NCBI RefSeq assembly: GCF_009711225.1
Contig: NZ_WMIE01000001.1
Span: 1,054,001-1,118,000, forward strand
Direction of reading: 5' to 3'
Length of the DNA: 64,000 bases
Source of the DNA: Paracoccus aestuariivivens
GTDB taxonomy: Bacteria > Pseudomonadota > Alphaproteobacteria > Rhodobacterales > Rhodobacteraceae
Shown here: positions 1-7,919 of the stretch, one piece after another
Position numbering within the stretch: the first letter of the stretch is position 1
Layout: the number at the start of each line of letters is the position of its first letter
Notes under the pieces: generated by a model
What the model was told of the DNA's origin: nothing
The model's database searches: none
What the model saw: only the letters and a program-made list of their open reading frames with translations
Made by a program: the position numbers and the translations under genes

Positions 1-534
1 TTCACCTCGGGCTATACCGAAAACTCGATCGTCCATGGCGGCAGGCTCGATCATGGCGTCGAGTTGTTGTCGAAGCCTTATTCGCACGAGGCGTTAGCGC
101 GCCGCCTGCGCCATGTCATCGCAAATCGTCAGCAGATCATGGCGGAAAAGGAGGTGCAGGCTCCGGCTGGCGATGGCCTCGAAATACTTCTGGTTGAGGA
201 CAACTTCCTGATCTGCGCCGATACGGCGATGATGCTTGAGGAACTGGGCCATCGCGTCACGCAAGCAGCGAATGCGCGGCAAGCGATCAAGGCGCTGGAG
301 GCAAAGACCTTTGACTTGCTGCTGACCGATCTGGGCCTGCCTGACCTGTCGGGAGACGAACTTGCCAGGTTCGCGGTCGAGCGGCACCCGCATCTGGGGC
401 TTGTCTATGCGACCGGTGAATCCCGCGCTCCGGACGGCAGTCCCGCCCGTGTCGTGTTATTGGGCAAGCCCTATGCCATGCCCGATCTGCAATCCGCCGT
501 GCGACAGGCGATCAGGCAAAAGGATCTCGTGTGA
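1..534 (+). CDS. Hybrid histidine kinase, C-terminal part with two receiver domains (5' truncated)
   Basis: The frame is open from the first base, so the gene begins outside the window; 177 residues are visible. Residues 1-45 are the end of one receiver domain: TSGYTE followed by the LLSKPY lysine motif, a pattern typical of receivers at the end of PAS-containing hybrid kinases. Residues 60-170 form a second receiver, with the acidic pocket (LLVEDN), the phospho-acceptor aspartate in LLLTDLGLPD and the conserved lysine in LLGKPY. A kinase core upstream is inferred, not seen. The stop codon overlaps the GTG start of the next gene (GTGA), so the DUF1989 protein is probably translationally coupled to this sensor. 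A stand-alone double-receiver protein is a less likely alternative. Confidence 0.85.
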   Translation, partial: FTSGYTENSIVHGGRLDHGVELLSKPYSHEALARRLRHVIANRQQIMAEKEVQAPAGDGLEILLVEDNFLICADTAMMLEELGHRVTQAANARQAIKALEAKTFDLLLTDLGLPDLSGDELARFAVERHPHLGLVYATGESRAPDGSPARVVLLGKPYAMPDLQSAVRQAIRQKDLV

Positions 535-1391
535 AACCCGCTCCGCTTTGTACCCCGCCCGCCGATGCGGAGCAGCGCAAATCGGTGTCGCCCGTGATCT
601 GCTATCCGGTCGCCACCCTGCCCATCCCTGATATCGAAGGCTACCGTGCCTTGCGCGAAGGATTGGAACTGGTCGAAACCATCCGGATCGAGCCCCGCGA
701 GGCAGGTTGTTTCCGTGTTCAAGCCGGTTCGTTCTTCCGCATCGTCTCGACCGAAGGACCGCAGGTCGGCGATCTGAACCTGTTCGCAGATGGCAATCTG
801 GACGAGCGTTTTTACAGCGGCAAGACACGGGCCCTGCACGGCACGCATGTCGGTCGGGGCGACCGGTTGTGGTCGTCCTTTCCCTATCTGCGTCCGATGG
901 CGACGATCACGCATGACACTCTGGACTGGTACGGTTTCGACGAGTTCGGCGGTGCGGTCCATGATGTGATCGGGACACGATGCGACCCCTATACCCACGC
1001 ATTGCTCAGCGGTGGCGGAGCCTATCACCATTGCTGTCATTCGAACCTGACGCGGGCTTTGGCGCAGTTCACCGGCCTTCGCCCCGAACTGGCCGAGGGC
1101 CATGTCCATGACGTGCTGAACGTTTTTATGTGCACGGGCTTCACCCGCGATACCGGCCAGTATTTCATGAAAGCCAGTCCGGTCCGGCCCGGCGATTACC
1201 TTGAGTTTTTCGCCGAGATTGACCTGCTCGGTTGCCTTTCGGCCTGCCCCGGAGGGGATTGTTCGAACAGCCATTCATCTGATGTGGCGGCGTGTTACCC
1301 TTTGCTTGTCGAGATATATCGCCCAACAGGTAATCCGGTCGGCTGGAAGCCACCTACCCGCAATCCTTGTGACCGCTCGCACGGGCTTTGA
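531..1391 (+). CDS. DUF1989 / urea carboxylase-associated family protein
   Basis: The 286-residue product matches the DUF1989 (urea amidolyase-associated) family: a beta-rich core with QVGDLNLF, a run of aromatic and histidine residues, the CDPYTH segment, the HHCCHSN cysteine/histidine cluster and the NVFMCTGF motif. Members often accompany urea carboxylase genes, but no urea genes are present here, so the substrate is unknown. The start is a GTG overlapping the stop of the upstream hybrid kinase. The stop overlaps the TTG start of the YeiH-like gene, which makes three tightly coupled genes. Several cysteines and histidines could bind metal; this is inference. A thiol or amine-handling enzyme is possible but cannot be shown from the sequence. 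Confidence 0.8.
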   Translation: MKPAPLCTPPADAEQRKSVSPVICYPVATLPIPDIEGYRALREGLELVETIRIEPREAGCFRVQAGSFFRIVSTEGPQVGDLNLFADGNLDERFYSGKTRALHGTHVGRGDRLWSSFPYLRPMATITHDTLDWYGFDEFGGAVHDVIGTRCDPYTHALLSGGGAYHHCCHSNLTRALAQFTGLRPELAEGHVHDVLNVFMCTGFTRDTGQYFMKASPVRPGDYLEFFAEIDLLGCLSACPGGDCSNSHSSDVAACYPLLVEIYRPTGNPVGWKPPTRNPCDRSHGL

Positions 1392-2428
1392 TCGTGACTG
1401 AACGACTTTCTCCGGACGATATGCGCGTACCGATACGAGACGCGGTTCCGGTCCTGTTTCCCGGCCTTGCCGTCTCGGTCCTTGTCGCCGCCACCGCGCA
1501 ATTCCTGTCCGAGCATTACGGCGCGCCTGCCATGCTGATGGCGCTGCTTCTGGGGCTCGCGCTGAACTTTCTGGCCGAGACCGGCACCAAGACCGCCCCC
1601 GGCATCGGCTTCACCGCCAAGACCGTGCTGCGGCTGGGGGTGGCGCTGCTGGGCGCAAGGATCTCGGTCGAGATGCTGGCCGGTCTGGGCGGCGCGGCCA
1701 TCGGCTTGGTCGTCGCAGGGGTCGTGCTGACCATCCTCTTCGCGCTGGCGATCACCCGCATCGTCGGGCGCGATTGGCGCTTTGCCCTGTTGACCGGAGG
1801 CTCGGTCGCGATCTGCGGTGCCTCTGCCGCCATGGCCATCGCCGCCGTCCTGCCCCGCCACGAGAAATCCGAGCGTGATCTGGTCTTCACCGTCCTTGCC
1901 GTCACCGTTCTGTCCACCGTCGCGATGGTGCTTTACCCGATGCTGGCGCAGGTTTTCGGTTTCGACGCCCGCGATTCCGGCGTTTTCCTTGGCGGCACGA
2001 TCCATGACGTGGCCCAAGTCGTCGGCGCTGGCTTCTCGATTGGCCCCGAGGCCGGAGAGACCGCAACGCTGGTCAAGCTGATCCGCGTCTCGATGCTGGC
2101 ACCGGTGGTGCTGGTGATCTCGCTGGTGATCCGTGCGCGCGGTCTGGCCGATCAGGTCGAGGGGAAACGCCCGCCGCTGCTGCCGGGCTTCGTTCTGGGA
2201 TTTCTCGCGCTGGCGGCGGTGAACTCGCTGGGACTGCTGCCGGTCTGGCTGGCCGACGCGGCGGGTGTCCTGTCCCGCTGGGCGCTGCTGGTCGCCATCG
2301 CGGCGGTCGGGATCAAGACCTCGCTGGCAAGGATGCTCGAGGTCGGGCCGGCGGCGATTGCCTTGCTTCTGGCCGACACGGTTTTTCTGGGCGCTTTCGT
2401 GGTGGGCGGATTGCATTGGCTGCGATAA
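1388..2428 (+). CDS. YeiH-family putative sulfate exporter (UPF0324 membrane protein)
   Basis: This 346-residue protein is almost entirely hydrophobic, with about ten predicted membrane segments. It carries the YeiH/UPF0324 hallmarks: LLGLALNFLAE near residue 60, LRLGVALLGARIS near 80, a glycine-rich TGGSVAICGASAAMA stretch near 140, and GGTIHDVAQVVGAG near 200. The family is annotated as putative sulfate exporters, and some members occur in sulfonate and taurine degradation loci. It starts with TTG overlapping the stop of the DUF1989 gene. No sulfonate gene is adjacent, although an ssu operon lies about 52 kb away in this window. The transported substrate is therefore not settled. Confidence 0.85.
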   Translation: MIVTERLSPDDMRVPIRDAVPVLFPGLAVSVLVAATAQFLSEHYGAPAMLMALLLGLALNFLAETGTKTAPGIGFTAKTVLRLGVALLGARISVEMLAGLGGAAIGLVVAGVVLTILFALAITRIVGRDWRFALLTGGSVAICGASAAMAIAAVLPRHEKSERDLVFTVLAVTVLSTVAMVLYPMLAQVFGFDARDSGVFLGGTIHDVAQVVGAGFSIGPEAGETATLVKLIRVSMLAPVVLVISLVIRARGLADQVEGKRPPLLPGFVLGFLALAAVNSLGLLPVWLADAAGVLSRWALLVAIAAVGIKTSLARMLEVGPAAIALLLADTVFLGAFVVGGLHWLR

Positions 2429-2485
2429 TGTCGCTTGGGATTGCCCCCGCGCAATCAATCGGCCAAAATAGCACGCTAGACTTCC

Positions 2486-2490
2486 GGAGG
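2486..2490 (+). promoter_or_regulatory. Shine-Dalgarno GGAGG deciding a TTG start
   Basis: GGAGG at 2486-2490 lies seven bases before TTG at 2498. Another in-frame TTG at 2492 is only one base away from it, too close to be used, so the 2498 start is chosen for the GntR gene. Confidence 0.7.
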
Positions 2491-2497
2491 ATTGCAT

Positions 2498-3205
2498 TTG
2501 GGCGAGGCATTGAGAGAGAAAATTCCTGCCACGCGCAAGAATGCGACCGAAGCCGTATTCGAGGATTTGCGCGGTGCCATCCTGTCAGGCCAGATTCCGG
2601 TCGGTAGTCGCCTTCCATCCGAGGAAAAGCTCGCGGTCAGCTATGGCGTGAGCCGCCCGATGATCCGCGAGGCAATGCGGTCCTTGCAGACCTTGGGACT
2701 GACCCGCAGCCGAACCGGTAGCGGCAGCTATGTCATTTCGGCGACCCAACGCAGCGAATTGGCCTATGGCGAGTTCTCGGCCCGCGATCTGGTCGAGGCG
2801 CGTCCGTTCATCGAAATCCCCGCAGCCGGTTGGGCAGCCTTGCGCCGCGATGAGGAAAAGCTGGCCCAGTTGGTACAGCTTTGCGACCTTATGGAATCCG
2901 AGACGGATTCACAGACATGGGTCCGGCTGGATTCGGATTTTCATTGTCTGATTGCCGAGGCATCGCAAAACGCGCTGTTCGCGCGTGTCGTCCAGCAATC
3001 ACGCAAGGCGCTGATGCAGCAATCCGAATTGGTCAACCTGATGGCAGACCGCCGGATCGCCTCGAACTATGAACACCGGCTGATTGCAGATGCCATTGCG
3101 GCGGGTTCCGAAGAGCGGGCGCGCGATGCCATGCAAAAGCATCTGTCGCAGGTGGAGGACGCGATGACATGGATCGTTTCGTCTCCGGCCAACGCGAAAC
3201 GGTAG
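2498..3205 (+). CDS. GntR family transcriptional regulator, FadR/FCD subfamily
   Basis: The product is about 235 residues. Residues 15-75 are a GntR winged helix: AVFEDLRGAILSGQIPVGSRLPSE, then the recognition helix region VSRPMIREAMRSLQTLGL and the wing RTGSGSYV. Residues 95-225 are an all-alpha FCD effector domain, with the histidine of DSDFHCLI and a later EHRLIADAI that would contribute metal or ligand contacts. The start is TTG. The gene follows the YeiH gene by 69 bases on the same strand and its stop abuts the 3' end of the convergent XapX gene. It could regulate the upstream three-gene unit or itself; no operator was identified. Such regulators typically sense small carboxylic acids. 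Confidence 0.88.
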   Translation: MGEALREKIPATRKNATEAVFEDLRGAILSGQIPVGSRLPSEEKLAVSYGVSRPMIREAMRSLQTLGLTRSRTGSGSYVISATQRSELAYGEFSARDLVEARPFIEIPAAGWAALRRDEEKLAQLVQLCDLMESETDSQTWVRLDSDFHCLIAEASQNALFARVVQQSRKALMQQSELVNLMADRRIASNYEHRLIADAIAAGSEERARDAMQKHLSQVEDAMTWIVSSPANAKR

Positions 3206-3370
3206 TCAGCCTGCTGCCAGAAGCAGATCCGCACCGATAAAGCCGACGGTCATCGCGACGACCAGAAGCGCACCAACGATCCGTGGTGGTGCGGGCAGCG
3301 GCAGATCGAACCAGCGGCAACCCGAGCCGATCAGGAATCCCAGCGTCAGTCCTCCGACAACGTGGATCAT
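3206..3370 (-). CDS. Small XapX-domain (DUF1427) membrane protein, second copy
   Basis: A 54-residue protein starting at an ATG that overlaps the stop of the next XapX gene (ATGA). It has a short hydrophobic N-terminus with GFLIGSGCR, then LPLPAPPRIVGALLV and a second hydrophobic stretch, the pattern of XapX proteins: two small membrane segments around a proline-rich turn. The function of XapX proteins is unknown. It closely resembles the neighbouring copy (PLPAPP-x-x-x-GALLV-x-AMT-x-G), so the two look like a tandem duplication. It is the last gene of the operon beginning at 8900, and its stop sits one base from the stop of the convergent GntR gene. Confidence 0.75.
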   Translation of the reverse strand: MIHVVGGLTLGFLIGSGCRWFDLPLPAPPRIVGALLVVAMTVGFIGADLLLAAG

Positions 3371-3582
3371 GGATTACCTCTGGTTTCGCCGGTCGGGCCA
3401 CCGCATAGGGGCCGCGTCGTCGCGGCGCGATGCGCAGCGAACCAGTCGGTTAGGACATAGCCAAGTGTCATGGCCAGAACCAGCAGGGCTCCGATCAGGA
3501 CCGGTGGCGCGGGCAGCGGGATGGCCGCCAGACGACAGGCGATGCCAAGCGCAAGCAGCAATCCGATCACGGTTTTTGTCAT
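3367..3582 (-). CDS. Small XapX-domain (DUF1427) membrane protein, first copy
   Basis: A 71-residue protein with a hydrophobic N-terminal segment (residues 5-20), the XapX core PLPAPPVLIGALLVLAMTLG (about residues 22-42) and a hydrophilic tail of about 25 residues absent from the second copy. Its ATG overlaps the stop of the MFS transporter gene (ATGA), and its own stop overlaps the start of the second XapX gene, so all three are probably co-translated. XapX proteins are tiny, of unknown function, and often found beside hydrolases and transporters. An accessory role for the transporter is inference from position. Confidence 0.78.
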   Translation of the reverse strand: MTKTVIGLLLALGIACRLAAIPLPAPPVLIGALLVLAMTLGYVLTDWFAAHRAATTRPLCGGPTGETRGNP

Positions 3583-5234
3583 GCTTTTGGTCCTTTCGGG
3601 GGGACTGGTGCGCCTGTCCGGCTGTTGCGCGGCGCAAGATAGTGCCTGATCTCGGGGGGGCGTATGCCGCGATGAAAGGCATGGGCACGCGCATGATCCA
3701 GAACATCATGCTTGGTATGCCGCTCATGCTGGCGAAGATGTTCGGCCCAGCTGTGCAGGAAAAACCATTCAATCCACAGACGGGGCGATGCCGCGTCCTG
3801 ATAGATGCCCCAGTCATGCGCTCCGTCGCGATAACGCTCTCCCGACAGACCGGTCATGGCAGCGAGGAATGCTTCCGTTTCCTCGGAGTCGACCTCGTAG
3901 GTGATGGTGACAAGGACCGGTCCGCGATCATTGCTGCTGGCAAGATCCTCGGCCATTTCGGGGCTGGGCCAGCTGGTTGCGGGGCTCATGTCGTGCCCCT
4001 GCCCCTGCCCTAGCAGCGCGTGCCAAGTCAGCGGGATTGCGGCGACCAGTCCAGCGGCCGCCAGCAAAAGGGCAAAATGCACCGACGTCAGGCTGGCGAT
4101 CTGGCCCCAGAACGTCGAACCTGCCGCCATGCAGCCGTAAAACACCATCAACGCAATCGACAACCCTCGCGCACGGACCCAGTTCGGCAACGCGATCTGG
4201 GCCGAGACGTTCAGGCTGGTCAGCACTGCGATCCAGCCCAGACCGCCGATGAATGACGCAATGACGGTCAGTGTCGGGTTGTGCGACATGCTCAGGATAG
4301 CCATGGCCAGAGCCGTTGTGATCGTGCCTCCGGTGGTCAGGCCGTTGATCCCCATTCTTCTCCGAAGTCCGGGCAGGATCAGCGCGCCGGTTACCGCCCC
4401 TGCGCCGATCGCACCCAGCAACAATCCGTATAGCGCGGCCCCGCCCCCGGGAATGCCCCGCGCGAATAGCGGCAGAAGCGCCCAATAGGCACTCGCGAAG
4501 CTGAAGAATCCCAGCGCACGCAGCAATGTGGCCTTCAAAGCGGCATTATGCATCGCGTGCCGGAAACCGGTCAGCATGGCTCCGGCAATCGGTTCGGGCG
4601 GAAGCCGCGGCGGCTCCTCGGGCGGGGGCTTCCACAGGATCAGGGCTCCGATGATAACGATGGAGCTGATCGCGTTCACAAAGAACGGTGCCGAAAGACC
4701 GACAACCGTGATCAAAAGTCCCGCCAGCGCAGGCCCGATGGCGCGGCTGATATTCACCCCGAGCGAATTCAGCGCCACCGCCGGAGACAAGGTATCTTGC
4801 GGCACCAGCGCAGGCACCACCGATTGCCATGCCGGAGCGATAAAGGCCGCGCCGGTCCCGATCAGAAAGGTAAACACCAGCAACACGCCCGGCGTCATTT
4901 TTCCTGACAGTGTCGCGAAAGCCAGCAGTGCGATCACGATGCCCAGAACCGTATTCACGATAATCAGATAGCGCCGCTTGTTCACGCGGTCGGCCAGCGC
5001 TCCGGCAAGCAGTACGAACAGGAATATCGGAACAGTCGTTGTCGCCGAGACCAGCGAGACCATCCCCGGTGACGGGCTGAGTTCGGTCATCAGCCAGCCT
5101 GCGCCGACATCATTCATCCATGTGCCGATGTTCGAGATCAGCGTTGCCGTCCAAAGCAATGTGAATGCGCTATGCCGGAACGGACTCCAAGCAGATTGCC
5201 GGCTTTGATTCACCACTTTCGAGAATTCCTGCAT
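3579..5234 (-). CDS. MFS exporter (EntS/MFS_3 type) with C-terminal extension
   Basis: A 551-residue protein. Residues 20-415 form a 12-segment major facilitator domain of the EntS-like MFS_3 family: NIGTWMNDVGAGWLMTEL in the first segment, GALADRVNKRRY as the cytoplasmic loop motif, then PAWQSVVPALVP and NSLGVNISRAIGPALAG. Such proteins export small molecules by proton antiport. After the last membrane segment come about 120 residues (430-551) with a ferredoxin-like pattern resembling antibiotic-biosynthesis-monooxygenase domains (TYEVDSEETEAFLAAM then HDWGIYQD and LRQHERHT). The gene lies between the amidohydrolase and two XapX genes in one operon, suggesting export of, or protection from, the compound handled by the hydrolases. 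Confidence 0.85.
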   Translation of the reverse strand: MQEFSKVVNQSRQSAWSPFRHSAFTLLWTATLISNIGTWMNDVGAGWLMTELSPSPGMVSLVSATTTVPIFLFVLLAGALADRVNKRRYLIIVNTVLGIVIALLAFATLSGKMTPGVLLVFTFLIGTGAAFIAPAWQSVVPALVPQDTLSPAVALNSLGVNISRAIGPALAGLLITVVGLSAPFFVNAISSIVIIGALILWKPPPEEPPRLPPEPIAGAMLTGFRHAMHNAALKATLLRALGFFSFASAYWALLPLFARGIPGGGAALYGLLLGAIGAGAVTGALILPGLRRRMGINGLTTGGTITTALAMAILSMSHNPTLTVIASFIGGLGWIAVLTSLNVSAQIALPNWVRARGLSIALMVFYGCMAAGSTFWGQIASLTSVHFALLLAAAGLVAAIPLTWHALLGQGQGHDMSPATSWPSPEMAEDLASSNDRGPVLVTITYEVDSEETEAFLAAMTGLSGERYRDGAHDWGIYQDAASPRLWIEWFFLHSWAEHLRQHERHTKHDVLDHARAHAFHRGIRPPEIRHYLAPRNSRTGAPVPPKGPKA

Positions 5235-5249
5235 CGCTCTCCCTTTCGC

Positions 5250-7112
5250 TCAGACCGCAAAGCACGAGCAACCCAATGCGCCCCAAAAGCTCGTCAGACG
5301 TTGGACGGGAATTGGGTTGGTCCAGGCGATGCTGTGGTCATGTCCGTGAATAGAGCAAACGCTACGGCAGTCGGTGTGACAAGATCGCGCATGAGCGGGA
5401 CATGGCGCGCCCATCGCAGCAGGTCTTTGACCCGGACTTGGCAGATAGCGGAGGGGGCTCCAGTCCGGACTGACCGGAGGAAGTGGCGGCGCAAGATGTG
5501 AAAATTCCTGCTCGCCATAGACCACCTTACCGGCCACCATCGTCATGACCGACCGGATGCCCCGGATCTCGTCATCCGGCACGCGCATGAAGTCCTTGGA
5601 AAGAACTACAAGATCGGCGTGAAAGTCTTTGGCAAGCCTGCCTTTTTCACCCGCTTCGCCGGAAAACCACGCCGACCCTTCGGTCCATAGCCGCAACGCG
5701 GTTTCACGGTCGATCAGGCTGCCATCATCTGTCAGTTGCAAGCCACCGAGCGTCCGCCCCGTCGTCAACCAATGCAGCGCCACCCATGGGTCGTAAGAAG
5801 CAACGCGGGTTGCATCGGTTCCGCCGCCAACGGGTACACCCTCAGCCAACATCCGCGCGACCGGAGGTGTGGCGCGGACGGCATTGGCCCCGTAACGGGC
5901 AGCGAAATACTCGCCCTGAAAGGCCATGCGGTGCTGGATCGCGATTCCCCCGCCAAGCGCGCGGATGCGTTCGATGTTGCGCGGCGTGATCGTCTCGGCA
6001 TGGTCGATAATGAAACGCTGGCGGAACGGCGTCCGCCCGTTCACCCGTTCAAATACGGTCAGGAAACGGTCGATCGTTTCATCGTAAGTGGCGTGTATCC
6101 GGAATGGCCAGCCATTCTCGGCAAGCAGTTCGACGATGCGTTCAAGCTCGGCCTCCATATGCGGGCCGGGTTCAGGACGGGGTTCAAGGAAATTCTCGAA
6201 GTCGGCGGCGGACCAGGTCAGGTTCTCGCCTGCCCCGTTCATCCGCAGCATGGCCGAGCCTGCGCCCGGTTCGGTCATCGCGATCCAGCGTTCGTAATCC
6301 GAAAGCTCGCTGCCCGCCTTTTGCGCGAACAGGTTATAGGCGAGCCGCAGGGTCAACTGACCGGCCTCGTCCAATTGCCGGATCACCTCGTAATCATCGG
6401 GATAGTTTTGTCCGCCTCCGCCCGCGTCAATGACACTGGTGATGCCAAGGCGATTCAGTTCGCGCATGAAGTGGCGGGTCGAGTTGATCTGGTCTTCAAG
6501 CGGTAGCTTTGGTCCCTGCGCCAGCGTCGAATACAGGATCAGCGCCGAGGGCTTGGCCAGCAGCATCCCTGTCGGATTGCCACGCGCATCCTTTTCGATC
6601 ACCCCGCCCGGAGGATCGGGTGTATCCGCCCCGATGCCAAGCACCTTCAGGGCGGCGCGATTCAGCAAAGCGCGGGCATAAAGGTGAAGGATGAAGACCG
6701 GTGTGTCGGGCGCGGCGGCATTGATTTCATCAAGTGTCGGCATGCGGCGTTCGGCGAACTGGAACTCGGACCAACCGCCGATGACCCGAACCCATTGTGG
6801 CGCGGGGGTGCGCGCGGCCTGCTCGCGCAGCATCAGCAGCGCATCGGAAAGCGAGGGCACGTTTTCCCAGCGCAGTTCCATATTATAGCTTAGGCCGCCG
6901 CGGATCAGATGGGTGTGGCTGTCATTCAGGCCGGGGATTACCCGCCGACCGGCCAGTTCGATAACACGGGTGCCGTCGCCTTTCAGCCGCATGATGTCGC
7001 GATTGCTGCCAACCTCCACGATCCTGCCGTCGCGAATGGCAAGCGCCTCGGCCTCGGGTTGGGCGGGATAAAGCGTCGTGATCCGGCCATCGGTCAGGAT
7101 CGTGTCCACCAT
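5250..7112 (-). CDS. YtcJ-like metal-dependent amidohydrolase with Cys/His-rich C-terminus
   Basis: A 620-residue amidohydrolase of the YtcJ/Amidohydro_3 group. The sequence shows the metal motif GLNDSHTHL near residue 65, conserved RVIGGWSEFQF near 108, the HATYDETID segment and the IIDHAETI motif of the barrel, and GGGTDATRV near the end of the barrel; the C-terminal part returns to the composite beta-sandwich (DLVVLSKDFM). The natural substrate of this group is generally unknown. Unusually, the last 50 residues carry eleven Cys/His residues (C571 to C617, including HGHDH and GCSC), which looks like an extra metal site or redox tail. It is transcribed after the isochorismatase-like gene and before the MFS gene. 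Confidence 0.87.
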   Translation of the reverse strand: MVDTILTDGRITTLYPAQPEAEALAIRDGRIVEVGSNRDIMRLKGDGTRVIELAGRRVIPGLNDSHTHLIRGGLSYNMELRWENVPSLSDALLMLREQAARTPAPQWVRVIGGWSEFQFAERRMPTLDEINAAAPDTPVFILHLYARALLNRAALKVLGIGADTPDPPGGVIEKDARGNPTGMLLAKPSALILYSTLAQGPKLPLEDQINSTRHFMRELNRLGITSVIDAGGGGQNYPDDYEVIRQLDEAGQLTLRLAYNLFAQKAGSELSDYERWIAMTEPGAGSAMLRMNGAGENLTWSAADFENFLEPRPEPGPHMEAELERIVELLAENGWPFRIHATYDETIDRFLTVFERVNGRTPFRQRFIIDHAETITPRNIERIRALGGGIAIQHRMAFQGEYFAARYGANAVRATPPVARMLAEGVPVGGGTDATRVASYDPWVALHWLTTGRTLGGLQLTDDGSLIDRETALRLWTEGSAWFSGEAGEKGRLAKDFHADLVVLSKDFMRVPDDEIRGIRSVMTMVAGKVVYGEQEFSHLAPPLPPVSPDWSPLRYLPSPGQRPAAMGAPCPAHARSCHTDCRSVCSIHGHDHSIAWTNPIPVQRLTSFWGALGCSCFAV

Positions 7113-7147
7113 TCATCGGCTCCTTAAGATGTCGCGATAATTTGGGC

Positions 7148-7182
7148 GCCGCGCCCCGAGGGGAGGAGGATCGGGGCGCGGC
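7148..7182 (-). terminator. Intercistronic hairpin between two operon genes
   Basis: A perfect 12-bp stem (GCCGCGCCCCGA with TCGGGGCGCGGC) and an 11-base loop lie between the isochorismatase-like and amidohydrolase genes. There is no strong T run in the minus direction, so it may act as an attenuator or RNA-stabilising hairpin rather than a full terminator. Confidence 0.6.
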
Positions 7183-7190
7183 ACCGCCGG

Positions 7191-7892
7191 TCACTCGGCA
7201 GCTTGGGGCGAAATTGCTGCCGGCACCGGCGCGAGGCGTGGGCCATGGACCACGCGCTCGGGGGCCTTGTGCACCATGGTATAGGCGTAATCGACGCCCA
7301 TGCCGTAGGCTCCGGAATGCTCCTTTACCAATGCCATCACCGCGTCATAGGTGTCGCGACGCGCCCAGTCGCGCTGCCATTCCAGCAGTACCTGCTGCCA
7401 TGTCATAGGCACGACGCCAGCTTGGATCATCCGTTGCATGGAATAGTCATGTGCATCCTTGGACGTCCCGCCCGAGGCATCCGCGACCATGTAGATCTCG
7501 TACCCGCCCTCCAGCATCGCCGACAATGCGAAAGTGTTGTTGCAGACCTCGGTCCAAAGCCCCGAGACAACCACCTTCTTGCGGCCGTTGGCAGCCAGCG
7601 CGTCCCGAACCTTCTGATCGTCCCACGAATTCATCGAGCTGCGTTCGAGGATCGGATTCTCGGGAAAAACCGCCAGAAGCTCGGGATAGGTATGCCCCGA
7701 GAACGCCTCGGTCTCGACGGTGGTGATCGTGGTCGGGACGCCAAAGATTTTTGCGGCCTTGGCCAGTCCGACTGTATTGTTCTTTAGTACCTGACGGTCG
7801 ATGGACTGGACACCGAATGCCATCTGCGGCTGATGATCGATGAAGATCATCTGGCAGTTCTCCGGGGTCAGAACTTCAAGCTTGGTATTCAT
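7191..7892 (-). CDS. Isochorismatase-family hydrolase (YcaC-like)
   Basis: A 233-residue cysteine hydrolase of the isochorismatase superfamily. The early aspartate is in MIFIDHQPQMAFGV (residues 15-28). The lysine/cysteine part of the catalytic set is in RKKVVVSGLWTEVCNNTFA, with the nucleophile in TEVC. YcaC-type members are soluble hydrolases of unknown substrate. The start is the ATG at 7892 (MNTKLEVL), preceded by AGGGAG; an upstream in-frame ATG lacks a ribosome site. It follows the alpha/beta hydrolase gene by 27 bases and belongs to the same operon. A C-terminal tail of about 40 residues is rich in Ala and Pro. Confidence 0.88.
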   Translation of the reverse strand: MNTKLEVLTPENCQMIFIDHQPQMAFGVQSIDRQVLKNNTVGLAKAAKIFGVPTTITTVETEAFSGHTYPELLAVFPENPILERSSMNSWDDQKVRDALAANGRKKVVVSGLWTEVCNNTFALSAMLEGGYEIYMVADASGGTSKDAHDYSMQRMIQAGVVPMTWQQVLLEWQRDWARRDTYDAVMALVKEHSGAYGMGVDYAYTMVHKAPERVVHGPRLAPVPAAISPQAAE

Positions 7893-7919
7893 GGCGTTGC
7901 TCCCTTTGGATGTGGTCAT

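Noticed and set aside
1295..2497. A 400-codon open frame on the minus strand
   Set aside because: Antisense to the YeiH-like gene; its Arg/Gln/His-rich composition is that of a shadow frame.
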